64,000 bases of DNA from Solobacterium sp. (GTDB taxonomy: Bacteria; Bacillota_I; Bacilli_A; Erysipelotrichales; Erysipelotrichaceae), in assembly GCA_017510405.1 (NCBI GenBank), contig JAFWNG010000019.1, forward strand, positions 17,790 to 81,789. Direction: 5' to 3'. Numbering within the stretch: position 1 is the stretch's first letter; every line of letters starts with the position of its first letter. The notes under the pieces were generated by a model. The model was not told where the DNA came from. It made no database searches and was given only the letters and a program-made list of their open reading frames with translations. Positions 1 through 8,199 of the stretch are shown piece by piece. A program made the position numbers and the translations under genes.

Positions 1-1404
1 AGCATCAAAGCACTGGAAGACATCCCATTCTGCCACAAGGCAGCGATCCGGGACATCGCTTCCGGTGAAATGGTAATCAAATACGGAGAGAGCCTGGGCG
101 AAGTCTCCAAATACATTCAAACCGGCTGTCATGTGGATGATACCAACCTGTTCAGCGTACCGCGTGACTACGACAGTGAGCTGGCAGGGGAAACATTCGA
201 AATGTGCGCGAAGCAGTCGGAAAGCCGCGTCGGCAGGAAGCACTTCACGTTCATGGGATACCGCCGGGCGGAAGGACGTCCGGGGATCCGCAACCATGTT
301 CTGATCCTTCCGACATGCGCATGCGGCAGTGAGAGCTGCCGGATCGTCGCAAGTCAGGTACGCGGTGCTGTCAACATCGTCTTCAATACCGGCTGTTCCG
401 ATGTTGCGGCGAATACAGCGATGAGCCAGAAAGTACTCACAGGATTTGCATGCAATCCGAATGTATACGGGGTCGTGATCATCGGTCTCGGATGCGAGAC
501 AGTACCCCATAACAAATTGCGGGAGAAGATCCAGGCAATGACATCCAAGCCGGTCGTATCCTTCGGAATTCAGGAAGAAGGCGGCACACTCAAAACGATT
601 GAAAAAGCAGTCCGCGCAGCCCGTGATATGGCAATGGAAGCCGGCAGACAGCAGAAAGAAGAATTCGATGTATCCGAGTTCTTCATGGGAATCGAATGCG
701 GCGGCTCCGACGCAACATCCGGTATCGCCAGCAATCCTGCCGTAGGTGAACTGAGTGATATTCTGGTAGACATGGGTGCGACGGCAATGATGAGTGAGTC
801 GATCGAATGGATCGGCGGCGAACATGTCCTGGCAAAGCGGGCAGCGAACAAGGAAGTCCACGATCAGATTATTGAAGTATGCCGGGCATACGAAGATCAT
901 CTGAAAGCTGCCGGACAGGACTGCAGAGCCGGTCAGCCGACACCGGGCAATAAGGCAGGCGGTCTCTCCACACTGGATGAGAAATCCCTCGGATGTATCC
1001 GCAAGGGCGGCACACGTCCGATCCAGGAAGTCCTTGAACAGGCACAGCGGCCGACAAAACGCGGTGCCCTGGTTATGGATACTGCCGGATACGACATCTC
1101 CTCTGTTACCTCCATGGTGGCGGCGGGATGCCAGGCGGTCATCTTCACGACCGGACGCGGCACACCGACCGGAAACGCGATCGTACCGGTGCTCAAGGTC
1201 ACTGCCAACGAACGTACCTACAAGAATATGGAAGACAACATGGACGTTGACCTCAGCGCAATCGTACGCGGTGAGAAAACATACCAGGAAATGGGCGAAG
1301 AACTCGTGGACATCATGGAAGACATCTGCAACGGCAGAATGACAAAGGCAGAGGCGTTCGGCTTCTCCGATATCGCTGTCGACCATGTGTGCCGCTTCGT
1401 ATAA
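1..1404 (+). CDS. UxaA-family dehydratase (altronate/galactarate dehydratase-like), 5' truncated
   Basis: The reading frame is open from base 1, so the gene starts outside the window; 467 residues are present. The first 35 residues (LEDIPF.HKAAIRDI, then VIKYGESLG) match the end of the small N-terminal SAF domain of the UxaA family. The main domain follows, with MGYRRAEGRPGIRNHVL, NPNVYGVVIIGLGCE and ECGGSDATSGIASNPAVG. The family dehydrates sugar acids (D-altronate, D-galactarate) to 2-keto-3-deoxy acids using Fe(II); some members act on sulfolactate. It sits 23 bp before an esterase and a permease, apparently one operon for uptake and breakdown of an esterified or free sugar acid. The family call is firm; the substrate cannot be read from sequence. 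Confidence 0.85.
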   Translation, partial: SIKALEDIPFCHKAAIRDIASGEMVIKYGESLGEVSKYIQTGCHVDDTNLFSVPRDYDSELAGETFEMCAKQSESRVGRKHFTFMGYRRAEGRPGIRNHVLILPTCACGSESCRIVASQVRGAVNIVFNTGCSDVAANTAMSQKVLTGFACNPNVYGVVIIGLGCETVPHNKLREKIQAMTSKPVVSFGIQEEGGTLKTIEKAVRAARDMAMEAGRQQKEEFDVSEFFMGIECGGSDATSGIASNPAVGELSDILVDMGATAMMSESIEWIGGEHVLAKRAANKEVHDQIIEVCRAYEDHLKAAGQDCRAGQPTPGNKAGGLSTLDEKSLGCIRKGGTRPIQEVLEQAQRPTKRGALVMDTAGYDISSVTSMVAAGCQAVIFTTGRGTPTGNAIVPVLKVTANERTYKNMEDNMDVDLSAIVRGEKTYQEMGEELVDIMEDICNGRMTKAEAFGFSDIAVDHVCRFV

Positions 1405-1427
1405 GAACTGCAGGAGGACAAAAAACA

Positions 1428-3155
1428 ATGACCACAATCAAAACGTTCCCCGAACACATGGGTGATCTGCCCGTTGATATGAAACATCCCAACCGCGCGC
1501 TCATTGCCGGTGTCTTTGCAGAAAATGTCAAAGTGAACGGTACAGAACGTCCGTTCCTGACATATATCCCGGAAAACCAGGAATACTGCAGACCATGCCT
1601 CGTTGCCGGTATTCCGTCCGGCAATGATCCGCTGGCATACCTGGAAACATCAGGATTAAAGGACTTCGCCGATCAGAACGAACTGTTCCTGCACATTGCC
1701 TATACAGACAGCGAATGGAACAGCGACGGCAGCGATGCGGATTATCTGAATGCAGTCTATGTAAAGATTCAGGCGCGTGACTATTACATCACGATGCAGG
1801 ACAACATCTACCTCTGCGGCATCAGCGATGCGGCGTTCGCAGCACACCAGGCGGCGAAGCGCATGGCCAGTGAGTGGAGCGGAATGATGAGCTTCGGCGA
1901 TCTGAACAGTGATCTGACCGCGGAAAAAGCAAAGGCGCACGGTGAAGAGGATCAGGGAGAAGTAGAACTCAAGATCCAGGGCACCGCTGCCCAGCTGCCG
2001 GTATGGATGTCCGTATCTGCCTATGAAGGCAATAACCGGAAAGCTTCCGAATACTGGCAGGAACAGAACCATACATGCGGTGAACCGCTGTCCGGAAGAG
2101 GCGCGGATTATATCTGGGTGCCGAACCCTGTGCGCAAAGTCAATGAGGTCAACGAAGAGCACATCTCCGAAGTCCATGTGGCAGTGGCGGAAAAAACGTT
2201 CGATGCAAAGCGGCTGGCTGACGGTTGGGCATATATCAGACTGGCGCGCCGTCACAGAGGCCAGGGTTCCAAGTGCCTGCGCTACTACAAAGATCCGATC
2301 GCATGCGGCGCCGTGAAGAAGACGATGGAAGTCAACGGCATGACACGCACCTGGTACGAATATGTACCGGCATCCTGCACAGCAGATCAGAAGTGGCCGT
2401 TAGTCGTCGTCATGCACGGACGCGGCGGATCTGCAGAGACATTCTTCGACCTCAGCGGCATGTCTCCGGTCGCGGAAGAACGGAAGTTCATCGCGGTCTT
2501 CCCGGAAGCTGGCATTCACCAGCAGAAAAAAGACGGTCTGCGCAATGTCCTGTTATGGTGCGGTGAGTATATGGGAAAACCGGTCGACGATGTCGCATTC
2601 ATCCGTGCGATGGTCAAAGACATCGAAGAACGTCTGCCGGTCGATACAGAACGCGTCTACGCCTGCGGACAGAGCAGCGGCGGAATGATGAGCGATCTGC
2701 TCAGCTATACAGCCGGCGATATCTTCGCAGCTGTCGCACCATGGTCCGCACTGCGTTCGCCAAGCCGCATGTATGCGGACTTCCCGCAGAGCAGAGAGAT
2801 CACGCCGACGATGTGGATCTACGGTGATAAAGACTTCTTATGCGCCGGCAGGGGTGAAGAAAAGATCATCCCGTTCTCGATCGAACCGGAACTGCGCCGG
2901 ATCCTGTCGGAAAAACTTGCCTTCTACGGCATTGAAGAAACCGATTACCGCATGTGGAAGACCGAACCGATCACCTGGTGCGCATTCGATAACGATGCCG
3001 GTGTACCGCTCATGGTCATCGGACGTGTGGAAAACATGGTCCACGCAAACTATCCGGAACTCAGCTGGATCAGCTATGACCAGTTCCTGAGCCGCTTCCG
3101 CAAGGATTCCGAAGGCAATGTCTTCTACTGCGGACGTAAAGTAAATCACAAATAA
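1428..3155 (+). CDS. PHB depolymerase/feruloyl-esterase-like alpha/beta hydrolase, tandem domain
   Basis: 575 residues from the ATG at 1428, which has AGGAGG at 1412-1417; the frame extends to a GTG at 1389 inside the upstream gene, which I reject. The C-terminal half (from about residue 305) is a CE1/LpqC-like esterase: PLVVVMHGRGGSAETFF forms the oxyanion loop, GQSSGG (about 413) the nucleophile elbow, YGDKDF (about 465) the Asp and VHANYPE (about 538) the His. The N-terminal half looks like a decayed copy: TYIPEN at its start and YLCGISDAA (about 130) where the active copy has YACGQSSGG. There is no signal peptide, so it should act on an imported ester. It lies between a sugar-acid dehydratase and an SLC13 permease. 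Confidence 0.75.
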   Translation: MTTIKTFPEHMGDLPVDMKHPNRALIAGVFAENVKVNGTERPFLTYIPENQEYCRPCLVAGIPSGNDPLAYLETSGLKDFADQNELFLHIAYTDSEWNSDGSDADYLNAVYVKIQARDYYITMQDNIYLCGISDAAFAAHQAAKRMASEWSGMMSFGDLNSDLTAEKAKAHGEEDQGEVELKIQGTAAQLPVWMSVSAYEGNNRKASEYWQEQNHTCGEPLSGRGADYIWVPNPVRKVNEVNEEHISEVHVAVAEKTFDAKRLADGWAYIRLARRHRGQGSKCLRYYKDPIACGAVKKTMEVNGMTRTWYEYVPASCTADQKWPLVVVMHGRGGSAETFFDLSGMSPVAEERKFIAVFPEAGIHQQKKDGLRNVLLWCGEYMGKPVDDVAFIRAMVKDIEERLPVDTERVYACGQSSGGMMSDLLSYTAGDIFAAVAPWSALRSPSRMYADFPQSREITPTMWIYGDKDFLCAGRGEEKIIPFSIEPELRRILSEKLAFYGIEETDYRMWKTEPITWCAFDNDAGVPLMVIGRVENMVHANYPELSWISYDQFLSRFRKDSEGNVFYCGRKVNHK

Positions 3156-3170
3156 TTAAGGGGAAAACTC

Positions 3171-4496
3171 ATGAATACACAGCTTATTATCTGTCTGATC
3201 ATCTGTGTCTGCATTATCGCAGGCTATGTCTGGAATAAACTCTCAGTAGGAACTGTCGGATGCCTGGGCATCGTCGCATTCCTTCTCACCGGCTGCATCG
3301 CTCCGAAAGATGTACTCGGCAACATCGGCAACGCCAACCTGGTCATGATCTCCAGCATGTTCATCATCTCGGAAGGCTTCAAGAGAACAAAAGCAATTCA
3401 CCTCGTCGCTGACACGGTACGCCGTATCTCCAAAGGAAGCATGGTCATGGTCATGCTCGGATTCACACTGGCTTCCGTCATCGCCGCTACATTCACCGGC
3501 AGTGCTGTCGCTGCGTTCTGTATCGTCGCTCCGATCGTTACAGCAACCTGCGAAGAAATGAACATCAGCGTTTCCAAGACGATCTTCAGTGTTGGTCTTA
3601 CCTGCATCGCAGCCTGCGGAATCATCCCGGTCGGCGGCTCCCTGTCCATGCTGGCAGAGCTCAACGGCTATGTTGCAGCAAATGGTTATGAGCAGTTCAC
3701 TCTCGGTGTTATGGATCTCTTCAAGAGCCGCGGCTTAAGTCTGGTTGCCCTGGTACTCTATTCCACATTCATCGGCTTCCGCTTCGCTCCGGAAAAGCCG
3801 GTCGTTGCGACAACGGACAGCGGTGACCTTTCCAAGCGCGTCGCCAAGCACGAAGCACTGTCCAAAGGACGTGAGACAACAGCGATCCTGGTATTCTGCC
3901 TTGTAACACTCCTGCTGGTCTTCAACACACAGATCAATAAGATGCTTGGCGCTGCCGGCATCCAGGCACTGGCTTCCTGGGAGATCGCATTCATCGGTGC
4001 AGTTATCCTGGTTGCGACCGGCGTACTGTCCTCCAAAGAAGCATGCGGCTCTGTACCGATCGACCTCTGCCTCATGGTCGTAGGCGGTCTCTGCATGGGT
4101 ACAGCTCTTGCCAACACAGGTGCTGGCGACCTCATCGGCGGTGCGATCGCAGGTGTCGCTACAAAGCTCGGCAACGCATATCTCATCGGCGCAGTCTTCT
4201 ATCTGATCCCGTTCTTCCTGACACAGGTCATGCAGAACCGTACTGTCATGGCAGTCTTCGCTCCGATCGCGATCCTGGCATGCAAGAGCATGGGCGTCGA
4301 CAGCACAGGTCCTCTGATGCTTGTCGCAAGTGCATGCTGCACAGCCTTCATGACACCGATGGCTACTCCGACTGTACCGCTCGTCATGGGAATCGGCGGC
4401 TACGACCTGAGCTCCAATGTCAAGCAGTCCATCCTGCCGGCTGCCATCCTCTCGATCGTCAATATCTTCTGGATCATGACGGTCTATCCGCTCTGA
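3171..4496 (+). CDS. SLC13/DASS-type anion permease
   Basis: 441 residues, almost entirely hydrophobic, with about 11 membrane segments. The repeated short serine/threonine-glycine re-entrant segments (ATFTGSAVAAF, MTPMATPTVPL) are typical of the SLC13/ion-transporter superfamily, which takes up di- and tricarboxylates, sulfate or other anions with sodium or protons. A GGGGAAAA-type ribosome site precedes the ATG, 15 bp after the esterase stop, and a strong terminator follows. By context it probably imports the carboxylate or sugar-acid ester handled by the two upstream enzymes. Family assignment is good; substrate unknown. Confidence 0.75.
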   Translation: MNTQLIICLIICVCIIAGYVWNKLSVGTVGCLGIVAFLLTGCIAPKDVLGNIGNANLVMISSMFIISEGFKRTKAIHLVADTVRRISKGSMVMVMLGFTLASVIAATFTGSAVAAFCIVAPIVTATCEEMNISVSKTIFSVGLTCIAACGIIPVGGSLSMLAELNGYVAANGYEQFTLGVMDLFKSRGLSLVALVLYSTFIGFRFAPEKPVVATTDSGDLSKRVAKHEALSKGRETTAILVFCLVTLLLVFNTQINKMLGAAGIQALASWEIAFIGAVILVATGVLSSKEACGSVPIDLCLMVVGGLCMGTALANTGAGDLIGGAIAGVATKLGNAYLIGAVFYLIPFFLTQVMQNRTVMAVFAPIAILACKSMGVDSTGPLMLVASACCTAFMTPMATPTVPLVMGIGGYDLSSNVKQSILPAAILSIVNIFWIMTVYPL

Positions 4497-4510
4497 GAAT
4501 TATCTCCCCA

Positions 4511-4535
4511 GACTGCCTTCGGGCAGTCTTTTTAT
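4511..4535 (+). terminator. Intrinsic terminator after SLC13 permease
   Basis: GACTGCC, a TTCG tetraloop and GGCAGTC, followed directly by a T tract. It closes the UxaA-esterase-permease operon. Confidence 0.9.
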
Positions 4536-4631
4536 ATATAGGACAAATCTATAATTAAGAATACAAATACAATATTAGATTTATATCTGAATGCATGGGA
4601 TACTTCACTCATAAGAAAGAAGGTAGTACCC

Positions 4632-5936
4632 ATGACAGATATTCGCGATCCCAGAAACTGGAGTATAGAAACAAAACAGCTTCATATCGGACAGGAACAG
4701 GCAGACCCTGCAACGGATGCACGCGCCGTTCCGATCTATGCCACGGCATCCTATGTGTTCCACAGTGCTCAGCACGCGGCTGACCGCTTCGGCCTGCGCG
4801 ATGCCGGAAATATTTACAGCCGTCTGACCAACCCGACGGAGGATATCTTCGAACAGCGTATTGCGGCACTGGAAAACGGATCTGCTGCTCTGGCAGTGGC
4901 TTCCGGCGCAGCTGCCATCACCTATACATTCCAGGCGCTTGCCAAAGCCGGTGAACATATCGTAGCCGCAAAGACCATCTACGGCGGCACATACAACCTG
5001 CTGGCGCATACACTGCCGCTGACTTCCGGCATTACCACAACGTTCGTGGATCCGGATGTGGAAGGTTCCTTCGAAGCAGCGATACAGGACAACACCAAAG
5101 CGATCTTTATCGAGACGCTGGGAAATCCGAATTCCAATCTGATCGATATCGAAGCCGTGGCGGACATTGCCCATAAGCACGGAATCCCGCTGGTGATCGA
5201 TTCCACGTTCGCAACACCGGTGCTGATCCGTCCGATCGAATACGGCGCAGACATCGTTGTCCATTCCGCAACAAAGTTCATCAACGGCCACGGCACAGCG
5301 ATTGGCGGCGTGATCGTGGAAGCTGGAAAATTTGACTGGAAGGCATCCGGCAAATATCCGTGGATCTCGGAACCCAATCCCAGCTATCACGGCATATCGT
5401 TCTACGATGCCGTCGGTCCGGCTGCGTTTGTAACGTACATCCGTGCGATCCTGCTGAGAGACACCGGTTCCACACTGTCGCCGTTTGCGGCATTCCTGTT
5501 CCTGCAGGGTCTTGAGACGCTGTCGGTACGGGTGGAGAGGCATACCCAGAACGCTCTGAAGATCGTACAGTATCTCAACAGCCATCCGCAGGTGGAAGCG
5601 GTTCATCATCCGTCCCTGGAGAGCGAGCCGAGTCATAAGTACTATGCGAAATATCTGCCGGAAGGCGGCGGTTCGATCTTTACCTTTGAGATCAGAGGAA
5701 CCGCTGAGACCGCTATGAAATTCATTGACAATCTGCCCATCTTCTCACTCCTCGCAAATGTCGCAGATGTCAAATCCCTGGTCATTCACCCGGCCAGCAC
5801 GACACATTCCCAGCTGAACGAAGAAGAACTGCTGGATCAGGGAATTCGTCCGAATACGATCCGTCTCTCCATCGGGATCGAAAAGGCGGATGACCTGATC
5901 GCAGCGCTGGACGCAGCGTTCGAAGCCGTTCAGTAG
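4632..5936 (+). CDS. metY: O-acetylhomoserine sulfhydrylase (MetY)
   Basis: 434 residues of the Cys/Met metabolism PLP-dependent family. It has the N-terminal pattern TKQLHIGQ, then YSRLTNPT and the PLP-lysine motif SATKF (about residue 212), followed by GHGTAIGGVIV; HPASTTHSQL near the C-terminus is also diagnostic. The length matches O-acetylhomoserine aminocarboxypropyltransferases, which make homocysteine from O-acetylhomoserine and sulfide. The ATG at 4632 has an AAGAAGG site upstream. It is convergent with cysK, so the pair forms a small sulfide-assimilation locus. A cystathionine-lyase-like activity is less likely given length and motif details. Confidence 0.92.
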   Translation: MTDIRDPRNWSIETKQLHIGQEQADPATDARAVPIYATASYVFHSAQHAADRFGLRDAGNIYSRLTNPTEDIFEQRIAALENGSAALAVASGAAAITYTFQALAKAGEHIVAAKTIYGGTYNLLAHTLPLTSGITTTFVDPDVEGSFEAAIQDNTKAIFIETLGNPNSNLIDIEAVADIAHKHGIPLVIDSTFATPVLIRPIEYGADIVVHSATKFINGHGTAIGGVIVEAGKFDWKASGKYPWISEPNPSYHGISFYDAVGPAAFVTYIRAILLRDTGSTLSPFAAFLFLQGLETLSVRVERHTQNALKIVQYLNSHPQVEAVHHPSLESEPSHKYYAKYLPEGGGSIFTFEIRGTAETAMKFIDNLPIFSLLANVADVKSLVIHPASTTHSQLNEEELLDQGIRPNTIRLSIGIEKADDLIAALDAAFEAVQ

Positions 5937-5954
5937 CGGGTCTTTCCATGAAGG

Positions 5955-6029
5955 GACTCCGGATCTCATCTGATCCGGGGTCTTTTCTTATGCCCGTGCA
6001 TCCGGGCAAAAGAAAAGACCCCGGATCAG
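5955..6029. terminator. Nested bidirectional terminator between metY and cysK
   Basis: The metY terminator is an 11-bp stem (5955-5965 with 5972-5982, one G-U pair) followed by TTTTCTT. Its descending arm belongs to a larger structure: the 20 bases at 5970-5989 are an exact inverted repeat of 6010-6029, and the 20-base spacer itself holds a GCCCG/CGGGC hairpin (5992-5996 with 6003-6007). On the minus strand the 5970-5989 copy supplies the T tract for cysK. Confidence 0.85.
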
Positions 6030-6041
6030 TCCGTGTGATTT

Positions 6042-6971
6042 CTATTCGAACAATGCAGTGGAAAGGTAGCGGTCACCGGAGTCCGGTAAGATGACGACGA
6101 TCGTCTTGCCGGCATTTTCCGGAAGCTTTGCTGTCTGAATCGCTGCGTACGCGGCGGCGCCTGCGGAGATACCGACGAGGACACCTTCTGTCCTGCCGAT
6201 CTCTGCACCGGTGCGCAGCGCGTCTTCGTTGGCAACACGGATGATGCGGTCATAGACTGTTGTATCCGTTACCGGAGCGATGAAGCCCGGGCCGATGCCC
6301 TGGATCTTGTGCGGTCCCGGAGCGCCTCCGGATAATACCGGGGAGGAATCCGGTTCCACAGCGATGACTTCGATATTGGGATTCTGTTCTTTCAGGTATT
6401 TGCCGGCACCGCTGACGGTACCGCCGGTTCCGACACCGGCAATGAAGATATCGACCTTGCCGTCTGTATCGTTCCAGATCTCCGGACCTGTTGTTGTGTA
6501 GTGGGCATACAGGTTTGCCGGATTCTCGAACTGTCCGGGAATGAACGAGTTCGGTATTTCCTCTGCCAGCTCCTTTGCTTTGGCGATCGCGCCTTTCATG
6601 CCTTTGGATCCTTCGGAGAGAACGATCTCTGCGCCGTACGCCTTGATCAGACGGCGGCGTTCCACCGAGAAGGTCTCCGGCATTACGATGATGACCCGGT
6701 AGCCTTTGGCTGTGCCGACGGCCGAGAGACCGATGCCGGTATTTCCGGATGTCGGTTCAATGATCACGGAGTCCGGTGTAAGAATGCCGCGTTTTTCCGC
6801 ATCTTCGATCATGGAGAGTGCGATACGGTCTTTGACCGATCCGGTCACGTTGAAGTATTCCAGCTTGGCTACGACCTTTGCCTGCAGGTCATATGCTTTT
6901 TCGATGTGTTTGAGTTCCAGCAGCGGCGTGTTGCCGATCAGCTGTAATGGGGATTCATAAATCTTACTCAT
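6042..6971 (-). CDS. cysK: Cysteine synthase A (O-acetylserine sulfhydrylase)
   Basis: 309 residues, the usual length for CysK. Near the N-terminus PLQLIGNTPLLEL leads to the PLP lysine in SVKDR; PTSGNTGIG is the phosphate/substrate loop, and GVGTGGTVSGAGKYLKE the PLP-phosphate loop. It makes cysteine from O-acetylserine and sulfide in the cytoplasm. The ATG has AGAGGTAAAGGA upstream, and a TATAAT-like -10 (6998-7003, minus strand) lies about 27 bp upstream of the start. No serine acetyltransferase gene is in the window. Confidence 0.95.
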   Translation of the reverse strand: MSKIYESPLQLIGNTPLLELKHIEKAYDLQAKVVAKLEYFNVTGSVKDRIALSMIEDAEKRGILTPDSVIIEPTSGNTGIGLSAVGTAKGYRVIIVMPETFSVERRRLIKAYGAEIVLSEGSKGMKGAIAKAKELAEEIPNSFIPGQFENPANLYAHYTTTGPEIWNDTDGKVDIFIAGVGTGGTVSGAGKYLKEQNPNIEVIAVEPDSSPVLSGGAPGPHKIQGIGPGFIAPVTDTTVYDRIIRVANEDALRTGAEIGRTEGVLVGISAGAAAYAAIQTAKLPENAGKTIVVILPDSGDRYLSTALFE

Positions 6972-6997
6972 ATCCTTTACCTCTTTCTGATAGGATA

Positions 6998-7003
6998 ATT
7001 ATA
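6998..7003 (-). promoter_or_regulatory. Candidate -10 box for cysK
   Basis: TATAAT on the minus strand in the 186-bp gap between cysK and the divergent LacI gene. I see no convincing -35, so an activator may be needed. The surrounding sequence is A/T rich. Confidence 0.45.
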
Positions 7004-7097
7004 GGCTATAACAAATACCAAAAATAATAGATGATAACTATATGGTGTCATAGACCAGTGTGATAATAATGTCATATTTTGGTGTATATATCAGAGC

Positions 7098-7135
7098 ATG
7101 AAACCGGTTACAAAACCGGTTTCATATGCTATACT
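7098..7135 (+). promoter_or_regulatory. Sucrose operon promoter with LacI-type operator and cre-like site
   Basis: A perfect 12-bp inverted repeat (7098-7109 and 7114-7125, 4-bp spacer) is built from two AAACCGGTT cores. The left core, TGAAACCGGTTACA at 7099-7112, fits the CcpA cre consensus TGWAANCGNTNWCA at every position. A -35 GTTACA (7107-7112) lies inside the operator, and the -10 TATACT is at 7130-7135, 17 bp apart. Binding here would block the promoter of the lacI-GH32-PTS operon. Confidence 0.75.
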
Positions 7136-7158
7136 GGCATTACGAAGCAGAAAAGAAT

Positions 7159-8199
7159 ATGAAAAAGAAAGTGACATTTGCTGATTTGGCCCGAAAGACC
7201 GGTTTTTCCAAGACGACAATCTCCCGGTACTTTAATAATGCCGATTCGCTCTCGCTGGAAACACAGGAGATCATCCGGGCTGCTGTCGAGGAACTTGGCT
7301 ACAAAGAAAACAAGCTTGCCCGTGTGCTGGCAAACGGAAGGACCGAGATCATTGGTGTCGTTGTTCCGTCACTGTATATGCATTATTACGCGTATCTGCT
7401 TTCGCACCTTCTTCAGGTCGGAGAAGAGTACGGGTATAAATTCATCGTGTTCTTCAGCGATGAAGACCGGGATACAGAGAAGAAATATCTCTCTGAACTG
7501 ATGGCATACAATGTGGAAGGACTGATCATGATCAGTCATGTGACGCCGTCGAAAGAACTTTCAAAACTGAATGTGCCGGTCATCACGATCGAACGCGAAG
7601 ACCAGTTTGTAAACAGCGTCAATGCGAATAACTACCAGGGCGGACTCATGGCGACCCGCCACCTTGTGGATATCGGATGTGAAGTTCTGATCCATATCAA
7701 CGGGGATCTCCTGACGACTTCTCCGGCATACGGACGTATTCGCGGATTCCGTGAGATCGCAGAAAAGAGCGGACTGGAATCCCGGGAATATCTGACTCGT
7801 CTCGGTATTAAGTACCGTGACATACGGGAAAACATGATTCCGATCTTTGAGGATATCGAAAAGAATTATTCCGGAAAGAAAAAGGGAATCTTTGTGTCAA
7901 ACGATACGTCTGCCAATGTACTTCTGAATCTGATCCTGCAGAAATACAACAGACTGCCGGATGATTATAAGCTGATCGGATTTGATGATTCACCGATCTC
8001 ATGGGAGGCAGTCATGCCGTTTTCGACGATACGGCAGGATACCCGTGCAATTGCCGAAGACGCAATGGAAATGCTTGTACGCATGATGGACGGACGGAAA
8101 CACCGGATTCCGATCATTTCCAAATCACTGATCCATCATGTAATCGATACAGAACTGATCATACGCAGTACAACAGAGAAAAAGGAGAACAACGAATGA
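7159..8199 (+). CDS. LacI-family regulator of sucrose operon
   Basis: 346 residues from the ATG at 7159; an earlier in-frame ATG at 7126 falls on the -10 region and is rejected. The N-terminal helix-turn-helix reads VTFADLARKTGFSKTTISRYFNN, with the LacI hinge further on (KLARVLANGRTEIIGVVVPS). The periplasmic-binding-protein-like sensor domain follows and ends with the usual GFDDSPIS and TTIRQD. It should repress the downstream GH32 and PTS genes and itself through the palindrome at 7098-7125, with a sucrose or fructose derivative as inducer. Its TGA overlaps the next ATG (ATGA), so translation is coupled. Confidence 0.88.
   Translation: MKKKVTFADLARKTGFSKTTISRYFNNADSLSLETQEIIRAAVEELGYKENKLARVLANGRTEIIGVVVPSLYMHYYAYLLSHLLQVGEEYGYKFIVFFSDEDRDTEKKYLSELMAYNVEGLIMISHVTPSKELSKLNVPVITIEREDQFVNSVNANNYQGGLMATRHLVDIGCEVLIHINGDLLTTSPAYGRIRGFREIAEKSGLESREYLTRLGIKYRDIRENMIPIFEDIEKNYSGKKKGIFVSNDTSANVLLNLILQKYNRLPDDYKLIGFDDSPISWEAVMPFSTIRQDTRAIAEDAMEMLVRMMDGRKHRIPIISKSLIHHVIDTELIIRSTTEKKENNE

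Noticed and set aside
1389..1427. GTG at 1389 as the start of the esterase
   Set aside because: It overlaps the upstream gene and lacks a ribosome site, whereas the ATG at 1428 has AGGAGG at proper distance.
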